Positions 24,158-32,500 of a stretch of DNA of 46,141 nucleotides are shown here, piece by piece; position 1 is the stretch's first letter; each line of letters begins with the position of its first letter. This DNA comes from Hymenobacter negativus (lineage in GTDB: Bacteria > Bacteroidota > Bacteroidia > Cytophagales > Hymenobacteraceae): contig NZ_JAEDAE010000015.1 in assembly GCF_016056375.1 (NCBI RefSeq), positions 1 through 46,141 on the forward strand, given 5' to 3'. The position numbers were made by a program, and so were the translations under genes. Under the pieces are notes generated by a model, which saw only the letters and a list, made by a program, of their open reading frames with translations, ran no database searches and was not told the origin of the DNA.

Positions 24158-25792
24158 TTGCCTGACTCTGCTTTTTCTGCGTTTATTCGTTCGCGCCGCT
24201 GGGTAGTGGGCTTGTTTTTCAGCCTGCTGGTGCTGGTGGGTTTTGCCTTGCACCGCGACTATGGCATGGGCTGGGACGAGCCCGCCGAGCGCCTCAATGC
24301 CTTCGTCAGCGCCAAGTACATTGCCCTGAAGCTGGCCCCCGAACTGGCCAGCCGCCAACCCCGCCTGGCCGACATCCCCGACCTGCGCCAGCACCGCGAT
24401 GCCGACCACGGCGTGCTGTTTATGCTGCCCTGGGTAGGCCTGGAGGCCCTGCGGCCCGGCCCCGACCCCGCCGAATGGGCTTACCGGCGGCACCTGGCCG
24501 GGTTCCTGCTGTTTGTGGCCGGCGCGTGGGCCGTGTATCGGCTGGGCCGGGCGCGGCTGGGCAGCTGGCGCTGGGGGCTGGTGGGCGCGGCGGCGCTGGT
24601 GCTCTCGCCGCGCATCTTCGCTGAGGCGTTTTACAACTACAAGGACATCGTGTTCCTGAGCCTGTTTGCGCTGGCCGTGCTCACGCTCACGCGGCTGCTG
24701 CGCCGGCCCACAGCGGGCCGGGCGCTGCTGCACGCCCTGGCCACGGCGGCGGCCATCGACGTGCGCACGATGGGCATTTTGCTGCCCTTGCTCACCCTGG
24801 CTTTTGGAATACTGGAGATGTGGGCGCGGCCGGTGCGGCGGCGCGGACTGGCCGGGGCGCTGGCCCTCTACCTGCCCCTGACGGCGGTGCTGGTAGTGCT
24901 GGCCTGGCCCTACCTGTGGGAAAACCCCTGGGAAAATTTCAGGGCTGCGCTAAGCAGCTTTGGGCATTATGCCAAGCCGTTGGAAGTGTTTTACCTGGGG
25001 CAGTTTGTGTCGATTCAGGCCCTGCCGTGGCACTACGCCCTGGTGTGGCTGCTCATCACCACGCCCGTACCCTATGCGCTGCTGTTTGTGGTGGGAGCGG
25101 CAGGAGTGGCGCGCGCCCTATGGAGCCTGGGGCCGGAGCGTTGGCTGCGGCGCACGGGCAGTCGGCGCGACTTGCTGGTGCTGGCCTGGTTCGTCGGCCC
25201 GCTGCTGGGCGTGGTGCTCCTGCATTCGGCCATTTATGACGGGTGGCGGCATCTGTACTTTGTGTATCCGGCCTTCTTATTACTGGCTGTTCAGGGCTTG
25301 CGGCTGATGTGGCAGCAGTGGCAGCAGTGGCAGCAGGGCCCGCGTGCGGGCGGGTGGGCTGCTGGGGCGGCGCTGTTGACGGTGGCGCTGGGCACTGCAC
25401 AGGTGGCGTGGCGCATAGCTACCGAGCATCCGTTTCAATACGCCTACTTCAGCTTTTTGCCCGGCCGCGTTATCGAGCAGAATTTTGAGCGTGACTACTG
25501 GGGTTTATCGGTGAAACAGGGGCTGCAATGGGTGCTGGCCCATGATGCCCGCTCGGCCGTGCCCGTAAGCATGGACAGCCGCACCGAAATGACCCTGCGC
25601 ATCAATGCCAAGGTGCTGCCGCCCGCCGCCCGCGCCCGCTTGCGCCTGGTGCCGCCGGATTCGGCCGCCGGGGGGTATTTTCTGAGCATTCACCGCTGGC
25701 ACCCGGGGCCGTACCCGGCCGGGGCGGGGCAGCCGGTGTATGTGGTTAGGGTGGGCGGCGCGGTTATCCTCACGGTGCTGCGCCGGCCCTGA
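24158..25792 (+). CDS. GT-C family membrane glycosyltransferase (ArnT/PMT-like)
   Basis: A 544-residue integral membrane protein with about 10-12 hydrophobic segments starting at VVGLFFSLLVLVGFAL. The first large loop begins DYGMGWDEP, the GT-C motif with acidic residues for catalysis; another conserved section is AFYNYKDIVFLSLFALAVL. Such enzymes move a sugar from a polyprenyl-phosphate donor to an acceptor outside the cytoplasm. The start is a TTG at 24158; no ATG lies before the first transmembrane segment, and the Met at GMGWDE would be too late. It follows the SDR genes after 92 bases on the same strand, so it may share their pathway. A TGGCAGCAG triplication gives WQQWQQWQQ near residue 390. 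Confidence 0.75.
   Translation: MPDSAFSAFIRSRRWVVGLFFSLLVLVGFALHRDYGMGWDEPAERLNAFVSAKYIALKLAPELASRQPRLADIPDLRQHRDADHGVLFMLPWVGLEALRPGPDPAEWAYRRHLAGFLLFVAGAWAVYRLGRARLGSWRWGLVGAAALVLSPRIFAEAFYNYKDIVFLSLFALAVLTLTRLLRRPTAGRALLHALATAAAIDVRTMGILLPLLTLAFGILEMWARPVRRRGLAGALALYLPLTAVLVVLAWPYLWENPWENFRAALSSFGHYAKPLEVFYLGQFVSIQALPWHYALVWLLITTPVPYALLFVVGAAGVARALWSLGPERWLRRTGSRRDLLVLAWFVGPLLGVVLLHSAIYDGWRHLYFVYPAFLLLAVQGLRLMWQQWQQWQQGPRAGGWAAGAALLTVALGTAQVAWRIATEHPFQYAYFSFLPGRVIEQNFERDYWGLSVKQGLQWVLAHDARSAVPVSMDSRTEMTLRINAKVLPPAARARLRLVPPDSAAGGYFLSIHRWHPGPYPAGAGQPVYVVRVGGAVILTVLRRP
25310..25336 (+). repeat. Three tandem copies of a 9-bp unit within the GT-C gene
   Basis: TGGCAGCAG occurs three times in a row and encodes WQQWQQWQQ in the loop after a transmembrane segment. 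It is an in-frame microsatellite, so copy-number change would not disrupt the frame. Confidence 0.85.
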
Positions 25793-25886
25793 ATGCTGAA
25801 CGGTGGCGCGGGTGTTTCTTTGCGGCCCCGTTGGGCCTTTCGCGCTTGGGTTTGGTTGGCAAGCGTTGCTTTTATCGTGTTAGTTT

Positions 25887-27056
25887 ATGCCGCTGCTTGA
25901 AGTTACGGATGCCCGCCTGGCGCGGCAGTTTGTGGAGTTGCCCGCCCGCCTGCACCAGGCCGTGCCGCAATACATCGGGATTCTGGAAAACGAGCTTGAG
26001 GCCGTTTTCGACCCTATCAAGAACCCGAAGTTTGCCAACGGCGAAGCCATTCGCTGGGTCCTCACCGATGCTGCGGGCACGGTCATCGGCCGGGTGGCGG
26101 CCTTCCTCAACCGCGACGCGCCCGACGTGCAAAACCCCGACCTGCCCACCGGCGGCCTGGGCTTTTTCGAGTGCATCGACAACCAATCGGCCGCCAATGA
26201 GCTGTTCGATGCTGCCCGGCAGTGGTTGGCCGTGCGCGGCATGCAGGCCATGGACGGCCCCATCAATTTCGGCGAGCGCGACCGGCTGTGGGGCCTGCTA
26301 ATTGACGGCTTTGACCGCCCGCCCAACTACGGCATGTTCTGGCACCCGCCGTACTACCAGCAGCTGTTCGAGCGGTACGGATTTCAGCTGTACTTCAAGC
26401 AATACACCTGCTACCGCACCACGGCCGCGCCGCTGCACGCCCGCTTTGCGCAGCAGGCCAAGGAGCACGCGGCCGAATTCCGGTTTGAGCACGCCCGCAA
26501 GGCCGACGCCGAAAAGCTGGCCTACGACTTCCACCACGTGTATAACCTGGCGTGGGCGCGGCACTCGGGCGTGAAGCCGATGACGCTGGACCAGGCCCGC
26601 AACATCGTGAAGGAAATGAAGCCCGTGGTAGACGAGCGCCTGCTCTGGTTTGCTTACCACGGCTCCGAGCCGGTGGCATTTTTCATCAGCCTGCCCGAGT
26701 TGAACCACATTTTCCGGCACGTGGGCCGGCGTCTCAACCTCGTTGGCAAGCTGCGCTTTCTGTGGGCGCGCTGGCGCTTCATGCGCCGCCGCGACAAGCG
26801 CCTGTTCGGCATCATCTACGGCGTGGTGCCCGAGTACCAGGGAAAGGGCGTGGACGCGGCCATGTTGGTGTATGCCCGCCAGGCGTTCATCGACGCGGGC
26901 TACGCCGACATCGAAATGAATTGGATTGGCGATTTCAACCCGCGCATGCTGGTTACCACGCGTTCCATTGGGGCCACCATCGTGAAAACCCACGCCACCT
27001 TCCGCTACCAGTTCGACCGCGAACGGCCGTTCGAGCGGATGCCGATAATTCGGTAA
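25887..27056 (+). CDS. GNAT-like N-acetyltransferase family protein
   Basis: A 389-residue cytoplasmic protein with no signal peptide. Near the N-terminus the RWVLTDAAGTVIGRVAAF strand pair and GGLGFFECIDN, and later a second GNAT-like part ending in IIYGVVPEYQGKGVDAAML, where QGKG resembles the acetyl-CoA Q/RxxGxG loop, followed by IEMNWIGDFNPRM. This two-domain arrangement fits large Bacteroidota GNAT relatives annotated as hypothetical. The acceptor is unknown. It has no operon partner: 94 bases follow the GT-C gene and the downstream gene is convergent. Confidence 0.7.
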   Translation: MPLLEVTDARLARQFVELPARLHQAVPQYIGILENELEAVFDPIKNPKFANGEAIRWVLTDAAGTVIGRVAAFLNRDAPDVQNPDLPTGGLGFFECIDNQSAANELFDAARQWLAVRGMQAMDGPINFGERDRLWGLLIDGFDRPPNYGMFWHPPYYQQLFERYGFQLYFKQYTCYRTTAAPLHARFAQQAKEHAAEFRFEHARKADAEKLAYDFHHVYNLAWARHSGVKPMTLDQARNIVKEMKPVVDERLLWFAYHGSEPVAFFISLPELNHIFRHVGRRLNLVGKLRFLWARWRFMRRRDKRLFGIIYGVVPEYQGKGVDAAMLVYARQAFIDAGYADIEMNWIGDFNPRMLVTTRSIGATIVKTHATFRYQFDRERPFERMPIIR

Positions 27057-27116
27057 CGAGTGACTGAGTGAGGGAGTGACTGAGTGAATCGTTGAAAAAC
27101 GTCACTCAGTCACTCG
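27057..27116. terminator. Hairpin with duplicated arm between convergent genes
   Basis: GAGTGACTGAGTGA occurs twice in a row on the left (27058-27071 and 27074-27087). The right arm TCACTCAGTCACTC is at 27102-27115. The inner copy extends through CGTT-GAAA-AACG, giving an 18-bp stem with a 2-base bulge and a GAAA tetraloop; the outer copy can pair with the same right arm over 15 bp (27057-27071 with 27102-27116). It fills the whole gap between the GNAT and tamL stop codons and probably ends transcription in both directions. Confidence 0.7.
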
Positions 27117-29420
27117 CTAGAACGGATAGCCAATGGCCAGGTTGAAGCGGCCGGTGGTGCTGGTGGGCGTGCCGTAAGGCGCTTGCAGCGGGATGGCGTA
27201 ATCGAAGCGAATGACGAAAAATTGCACGTCGACGCGCAGGCCTACGCCAGCTCCTACGGCCAGTTCTTTCAGGAAAGTGCTGGCGCTGAACTGACCAAAC
27301 CGGCCGTCGGGCTGGCCCTTGTCGTCCGAGCCGGGGCGGCTGGGGTCGGGGTTGGCCAGCCAGATATTGCCGGCGTCGAGAAACACGGCGCCTTTGAGGT
27401 AGGGAATCAGGTCCTGGCGGTACTCCACGTTGCCTTCGAGGCGAATGTCGCCCACCTGGTCGTAGAAGCTGTTGAGGTCCTGCGTGGCATTCTGGGGGCG
27501 GTAGGTGCCGGGGCCGACGCCCCGGGCGGCAAAGGCGCGCACCGAGTTTGGCCCGCCGATGCCGTACTGCTTGGGGTAAGGCAGCACGTCGGAATTGCCG
27601 TAGGGCATGCCCACGCCGGCCTGGAAGCGCGCCACGATGCGGTTGCCGGAAGCCGGATTCTGGCTGATGCGGTAGTATTCGCGGAATTCGAAATCGAATT
27701 TCAGGTATTGGCTATACTCCTGACCGCCAATGGTGTACTTGCCGTTGGCGTCCTTGGTGCCGCCGAAAGAGCTGACGAGGCCCTGCGCCAGGTTGCCGCT
27801 GCCTTCCACCTGCCCGCTGAAATAAATCTGCTGGCGGCGCTGCTCCAGCACCTGCTGGTTGTAGGTGTAGCGGTAGGAACTGGCCAGGATGAACTGCTGC
27901 TGAAACGCGCTTTTCAGAAAAGGCCGCGCTTCGAGGATGGGGATAAACTGGTCGGTGGGCGTGAATTGAACGTAGGTGATGTCAATCGGCTTGATTTCCT
28001 GCTCGTTGGTAATCTTGGTTTTCCAGGAGTAGCCGTATTTCAGGTTAAAGAAGTTCTGGGTGAAATAGTTGGCGCGGGTCACGAGTCGGAAGCCCGCCCC
28101 GATGGTGGTGCGCGGCTGGAAATCAGAGTTAGGCAGGTGCACATCCAGTAGCGGCAAATCGGGCACCACCAGGCGCGGCACGAGCAGTTGGGCATTCAGG
28201 CCCAGCTCGTAGCTGGTGAGGCCCACGCCACCGCTGCCACTGCCGGTCTGGGTTTCGGTGCTGGCCACGGCATTCACGAGCAATTGCTCGCCGCCGCGCA
28301 GGGCCGAGCGGTTGCGGAACGACACCGTGAGGCCCGGCCCGGTAAAGCCGTTGCTCTTGGACACCAGCTGCAAGTCGGCCCGTAGGCTTTTCTTTTTGAG
28401 TTGCGTCATCAGCACGTCGGCGTCGAGGCGGGCGCGGCCGGCCGAGTCGCCGGCCACAGCCGGCTTCAAGCGGATTTCTACAAACTTGAACGTGTTCAGG
28501 CTCATCAGGCGGCTGATAGTCTGGTCGCGCCGCCGGCGCCGGTACAGGCTGTCCGGGTACAGGAACGTGGCCCGCGTAATGGCACTGGCCTTGAATACTT
28601 TCTCGTCGGGATAATACTCGTACTTACGGTAGAGCACCGGCGGGCGCTTGGTGGTATCGGTCAGGATGTAGTTCGTGTTCAGCTTCACCACGTCGAGCCA
28701 GTAGGGGCGCACGGCTTTGGCCGGGGTGTTGCCTTTCACGCGCAGGTACACGTTCACCTTGTCGTGCAGCGTACTATCTACCTGAAACAGAATGTAATCG
28801 GGGTTGAAGTAGAAGAAACCCTCGTTTTTCAGCACGTTGTCGATGCGCACCCGCTCGTTGGTGAGCGTGGTCAGGTTGTAGGCATCGCCCACTTTCAGCA
28901 GGGTGCCGGGCTGGGTGGCGCGCACGGCGGCATTCACGGCGGTATCGCCCTCGGGGAAATGGATTTCCTTGATGGTATAGGGCTTGCCGGTATTGGCGGT
29001 ATAGTCGACCTGCGCGGTTTTGTCCTTGGCTTTCACCTCATGGGCCACGGTGCCTTTAAAGAAGCCGTTGTTGTAGAGCCGGTTGGTAATCAGGCCCTCG
29101 CTAGCGCTGATTTTCACGTCCTTGAGCAACACTGGCGCTTCCCCAAACTTATCGGCGAAGAACTTGCCCAGGCCCTTTTTTTTGCCCACGCCCAGGTGCC
29201 AGAAATACAGCTTCGGCCGCAGGCCCAGAATAGAGCTGTTGGGCTTAGGCGCAATCACTGATTCCAACTCGGTTTGCAGCGCCGCTTTGTTGGTGAGCTT
29301 TTCAGGCGATTTGATGATGACCTTGCTGCCGGTGTAGAGCTTCTGACCTTCGGGAATGTAGCGTAGGCCCGAGCAGGAAGTAAAAAATAGAAGCACAGCA
29401 AGGCTGAGCAGGCGCCGCAC
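27117..29420 (-). CDS. tamL: TamL: lipoprotein Omp85 (BamA/TamA family) outer membrane assembly protein
   Basis: A 767-residue protein if read from GTG 29420. That start gives VRRLLSLAVLLFFTSC with a lipobox Cys at residue 16, then GLRYIPEGQKLYTGSKV, the typical beginning of Bacteroidota TamL. POTRA-like domains follow to about residue 400, then an Omp85 barrel with GGPNSVRAFAARGVGPG (near the L6 motif) and a C-terminal FNLAIGYPF signal. The ATG at 29585, 8 bases after tamB, keeps the frame open but adds 55 residues, mainly translated repeat, in front of the signal peptide, which would spoil it. TamL and TamB form an envelope-spanning complex for outer-membrane or lipid transport. The GTG lies in the last three bases of an inverted repeat. 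Confidence 0.85.
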   Translation of the reverse strand: MRRLLSLAVLLFFTSCSGLRYIPEGQKLYTGSKVIIKSPEKLTNKAALQTELESVIAPKPNSSILGLRPKLYFWHLGVGKKKGLGKFFADKFGEAPVLLKDVKISASEGLITNRLYNNGFFKGTVAHEVKAKDKTAQVDYTANTGKPYTIKEIHFPEGDTAVNAAVRATQPGTLLKVGDAYNLTTLTNERVRIDNVLKNEGFFYFNPDYILFQVDSTLHDKVNVYLRVKGNTPAKAVRPYWLDVVKLNTNYILTDTTKRPPVLYRKYEYYPDEKVFKASAITRATFLYPDSLYRRRRRDQTISRLMSLNTFKFVEIRLKPAVAGDSAGRARLDADVLMTQLKKKSLRADLQLVSKSNGFTGPGLTVSFRNRSALRGGEQLLVNAVASTETQTGSGSGGVGLTSYELGLNAQLLVPRLVVPDLPLLDVHLPNSDFQPRTTIGAGFRLVTRANYFTQNFFNLKYGYSWKTKITNEQEIKPIDITYVQFTPTDQFIPILEARPFLKSAFQQQFILASSYRYTYNQQVLEQRRQQIYFSGQVEGSGNLAQGLVSSFGGTKDANGKYTIGGQEYSQYLKFDFEFREYYRISQNPASGNRIVARFQAGVGMPYGNSDVLPYPKQYGIGGPNSVRAFAARGVGPGTYRPQNATQDLNSFYDQVGDIRLEGNVEYRQDLIPYLKGAVFLDAGNIWLANPDPSRPGSDDKGQPDGRFGQFSASTFLKELAVGAGVGLRVDVQFFVIRFDYAIPLQAPYGTPTSTTGRFNLAIGYPF

Positions 29421-29526
29421 CTCACCCCCCGGCCCCCTCTCCCGCGGAGAGGAGGAGCTTAACGATGTTGTTAGAGCAGCGTCAGGCTCCCCCTCTCCTC
29501 GGGAGAGGGGGCCGGGGGGTGAGGTG
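29418..29526. repeat. Perfect 27-bp inverted repeat at the 5' end of tamL
   Basis: The arm at 29418-29444 and the arm at 29500-29526 are exact reverse complements (core CTCACCCCCCGGCCCCCTCTC). The 55-base interior carries a second, imperfect pair of CGGAGAGGAGGAGC-like arms. Read in the tamL frame the repeat gives PPGPLSRGEGE and SPRERGPGGEV, peptides known as translated repeat in other genomes rather than as protein. It appears to have inserted between tamB and the tamL signal peptide. Confidence 0.88.
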
Positions 29527-29593
29527 ACACCGGGAAGTAAGGTTCGGGTATGCCAATCAAACATGCTACTATCGTTCACTACCAACTGAATAT

Positions 29594-32500
29594 CTATTTC
29601 TTGCTCGCTTGCTTCGTCGAATCCATCCGCGCCGTGGGCTGGCTTTGCTGCACCGAGTCCTTCTCGGCCTTTTTCTCTACCTTTTCCTGCTTGCGGTTGG
29701 CCTTGCGCTCTTGTTTAATGTCTTTCGGGACCTTCGAAAACAGCTCTTTGAGGTCGCGGTAGTCGCGCTGGAACACCAGGGCCGCGCCGGTGCGCACCAA
29801 GGCCCCGTCGATGTCCTCGTAGCTGTTCTGGCGGAACACGCGCACCCGCAGGCGACCGTCGGCCAGCAGGGTGTATTCCAGGCTCACGTCGCCGGCCAGG
29901 TTGCTGGGGCTGTTCTGGCCCTGGGTGCTTTGGGTGCCAGTGTTGCCGCTCAGGGCAATGTCGGTGCCCACGCGCACGGTCAGGCGGTTGTTGAGGAGCT
30001 GGCGGCGCAGGGCCACGTTCAGGTCGGTGCGGCTGCCTTGGCTGCCGTCGGCACCGTAGGCGGCTTGGTTGGTCACGCCCAGGTCGAGGCCTAGGCCAGC
30101 GAGGTACTTGCCGGTGAGGTTGTTTAGCTGGTCCGTCAGCACGGCGCTGGCGCTGCCGCGCAGCTGCGTGGCCACCAGGCCCTCGCCGCTGCTGGTCTGG
30201 AAAGGATTCTGCGCCACAAACCGGCCCAGAATCAGCAGCGAAAATACCTGCTTGCTGAGCTCCGAAGTCTGGTTGGGCTGGCGCAATTGGGCCAGCTTGG
30301 CATCGACCTGGCCGTTGAGGGCGCCGCGCTGGTTTTCGGGCATCGTAATATCGAAACCAATGGTGGGCTTGCTCATCTGGTCGGTCACGTTCAGCAGCAC
30401 GTTAAACGGGAGGCGGTTACGCGACACAGTAGCGCTGGTGAGGTCGTCGGCCCCTTGGCCGGCCAGCAGCTCGGCCGGCGCGGCCTGCACCTTATACACG
30501 GCTGTGATGTTGAGCGTGGCATTGTACGGGTCGCCGTCCCAGGTAATGGTGGAGCCGCGTCGAATGATGAAATCCCGTTGCGCCAGGCTATAGAGCGACA
30601 TATGGTACAGGCCGCGCCCCACCTCCAGCCGTCCGCTGAGCGTGATGGTGCCATCCGGCGCAATGTTGGTGTTGAGCGTGCCGGCGGCCCGTACTTTCAG
30701 GTTGTCGCCGCTCACCGGGTCGATGACGATGGTGAAGGGCGTGCGGTCGGTAATCGTGACCACGGCCGTCACGTCGTAGCCCGAAGCCGCCATTTTCAGT
30801 GTATCGCCGGCCGCCAGCTTGCGCGAAAGCATGGTATCAAGCGGGGCGCTTTTGTCGACAAATTCGACGATGCCCTCGCGTTCCACGGTGGTGGGCGTAG
30901 CCGTGGGCGACTCCACTGTGAGGTTGGAACCATCCACCACCGTCACGTTGGTATTCACTTTTATCAGCGAAACCGGCCCCGTGAGGCGGGTGTCCGAGTC
31001 GAGCACCAGCCGGCCGTAGAACAGCTGGTTGTTCTCGCGGGTGCTGCGCACGGCCATGAAATTGTTGGTCGTGGCCCGCATGTCGAAGGAGTAGTTGATG
31101 AAGTCCTTGCTCAGCAGGTAGCCGTTGATAACCGCCTTGTTCGAGGCTGAATCCAGCACTGTGAAGTTGTTAAAGGCAATGCCCCGGTCATCGAACGTGA
31201 GCGACTGGTTGGGCAGGCGGAACGGTGAGCCCAGCTGCGGCACCACAAACCCGGCATCGTCCGAAGTATTGAGCGTGCCGCGCACCACCGGTGCGCTCGG
31301 TGCGCCCGTCACCGTGAGTTGGCCGCGCACGTAGCCGTTGGCCTGGCGCACCTGGCCCACCGAGAAAGGCTCCACTAGTTTTAGGTTGAGGCGGTTGGCA
31401 TCCACCGTCAGGTTGAGCGGGGTGGGGCTGCTGGCGAGGTAGGTGCCGCGCACTTGGACGTCGTTGCCCGCGCCGCCCACGGTGCCGGCCGCGCCGCCGG
31501 TCAGGCGCGCGTCGATGTCGTAGCGGCTGGGGGCGGGGTTGGTGGCGCGCAGGGCAATGTCGCCAATCTGGGCTTTCTGGAACACAAGGTTTTTGATGGT
31601 GGCATCGGCCGTGAAGGCTTGGCTGGGCTTGCCCAGGTTGTCGATGCGGGCCGTGCCGTTCAGGTTGCCGGCCACCAGCGAGTCCTGCTGCTGCACGATG
31701 CGGGCCAGCTCGGCCAGCTCAAAATTGGTAAACGTGACGCCCAGCGGCGAGGTGCGCACCTGCGGGTTCTGGCTTTGCAGGGCCAGCGTGCTGCGGCCGT
31801 TGGTCAGGTTCAGGCCGTTGGCCACCACTTCGCCAGTGGGGTAGTAGCGCACGAAGTTGTTGGCGCCCGCCGTCCAGTTCTCGTAGTTGATAACCTGCTG
31901 CGGCGCGGCCACAAACTCGTACACCACGCTGCTGTTCCTACCGCCGCCCTGGGCCAGCGCCTGCAGGGTGCCGGCCACCGCCAGCCGCTCGCGGTTGGCC
32001 GAGTCGCCGAGGATGGCCACGCGGCTGAACAGCTTGTTATTCGCCACGTTGCCGATGATGCTGGGGCGGCGCAGTTTCAGGGTCGAATCCTGGGCGGCCT
32101 GGGCCAGGCGCAGGCTATAGTCCAGCTTCGCGGGGTCCGAATCCACGTTCAGGCGCAGCGAATCGAGCTTGTAATTATTATACCGAATGACAGGAATGCT
32201 GGTATTTGCCGTGAGGCGGGCGGCCTGCCGCGAGTAGTCGCCGGCCAGCGTGAAGGGCGAAATTCGCTTCAGGCCTGGCACCAGCTTGGTGGCCAGCTTG
32301 GGGTCTTTCAGCTTCAGGGAGTAGGTGAAATGCCGGTCGGCCGCGCTGGGCACGTACTTCACGCCGGGTACATCGAAGTAGCGGTCGAGGTGCTGCTGGA
32401 GTTCGGTGGCAATGTCGCCCAGGTGCACGTTGCCATCGAGGTTCACATTGGCAATGTCGGAGCTGATGACGGCCAGCGTGCGGCGGTCGTTCTGCACAAT

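Noticed and set aside
27057..27116. Tandem repeat as a CRISPR remnant
   Set aside because: Only two adjacent copies with no spacer between them and an inverted third copy; it is a hairpin.
29421..29585. N-terminal 55 residues of tamL from the ATG at 29585
   Set aside because: They are mostly translated inverted repeat and would place 55 residues before the lipoprotein signal sequence.
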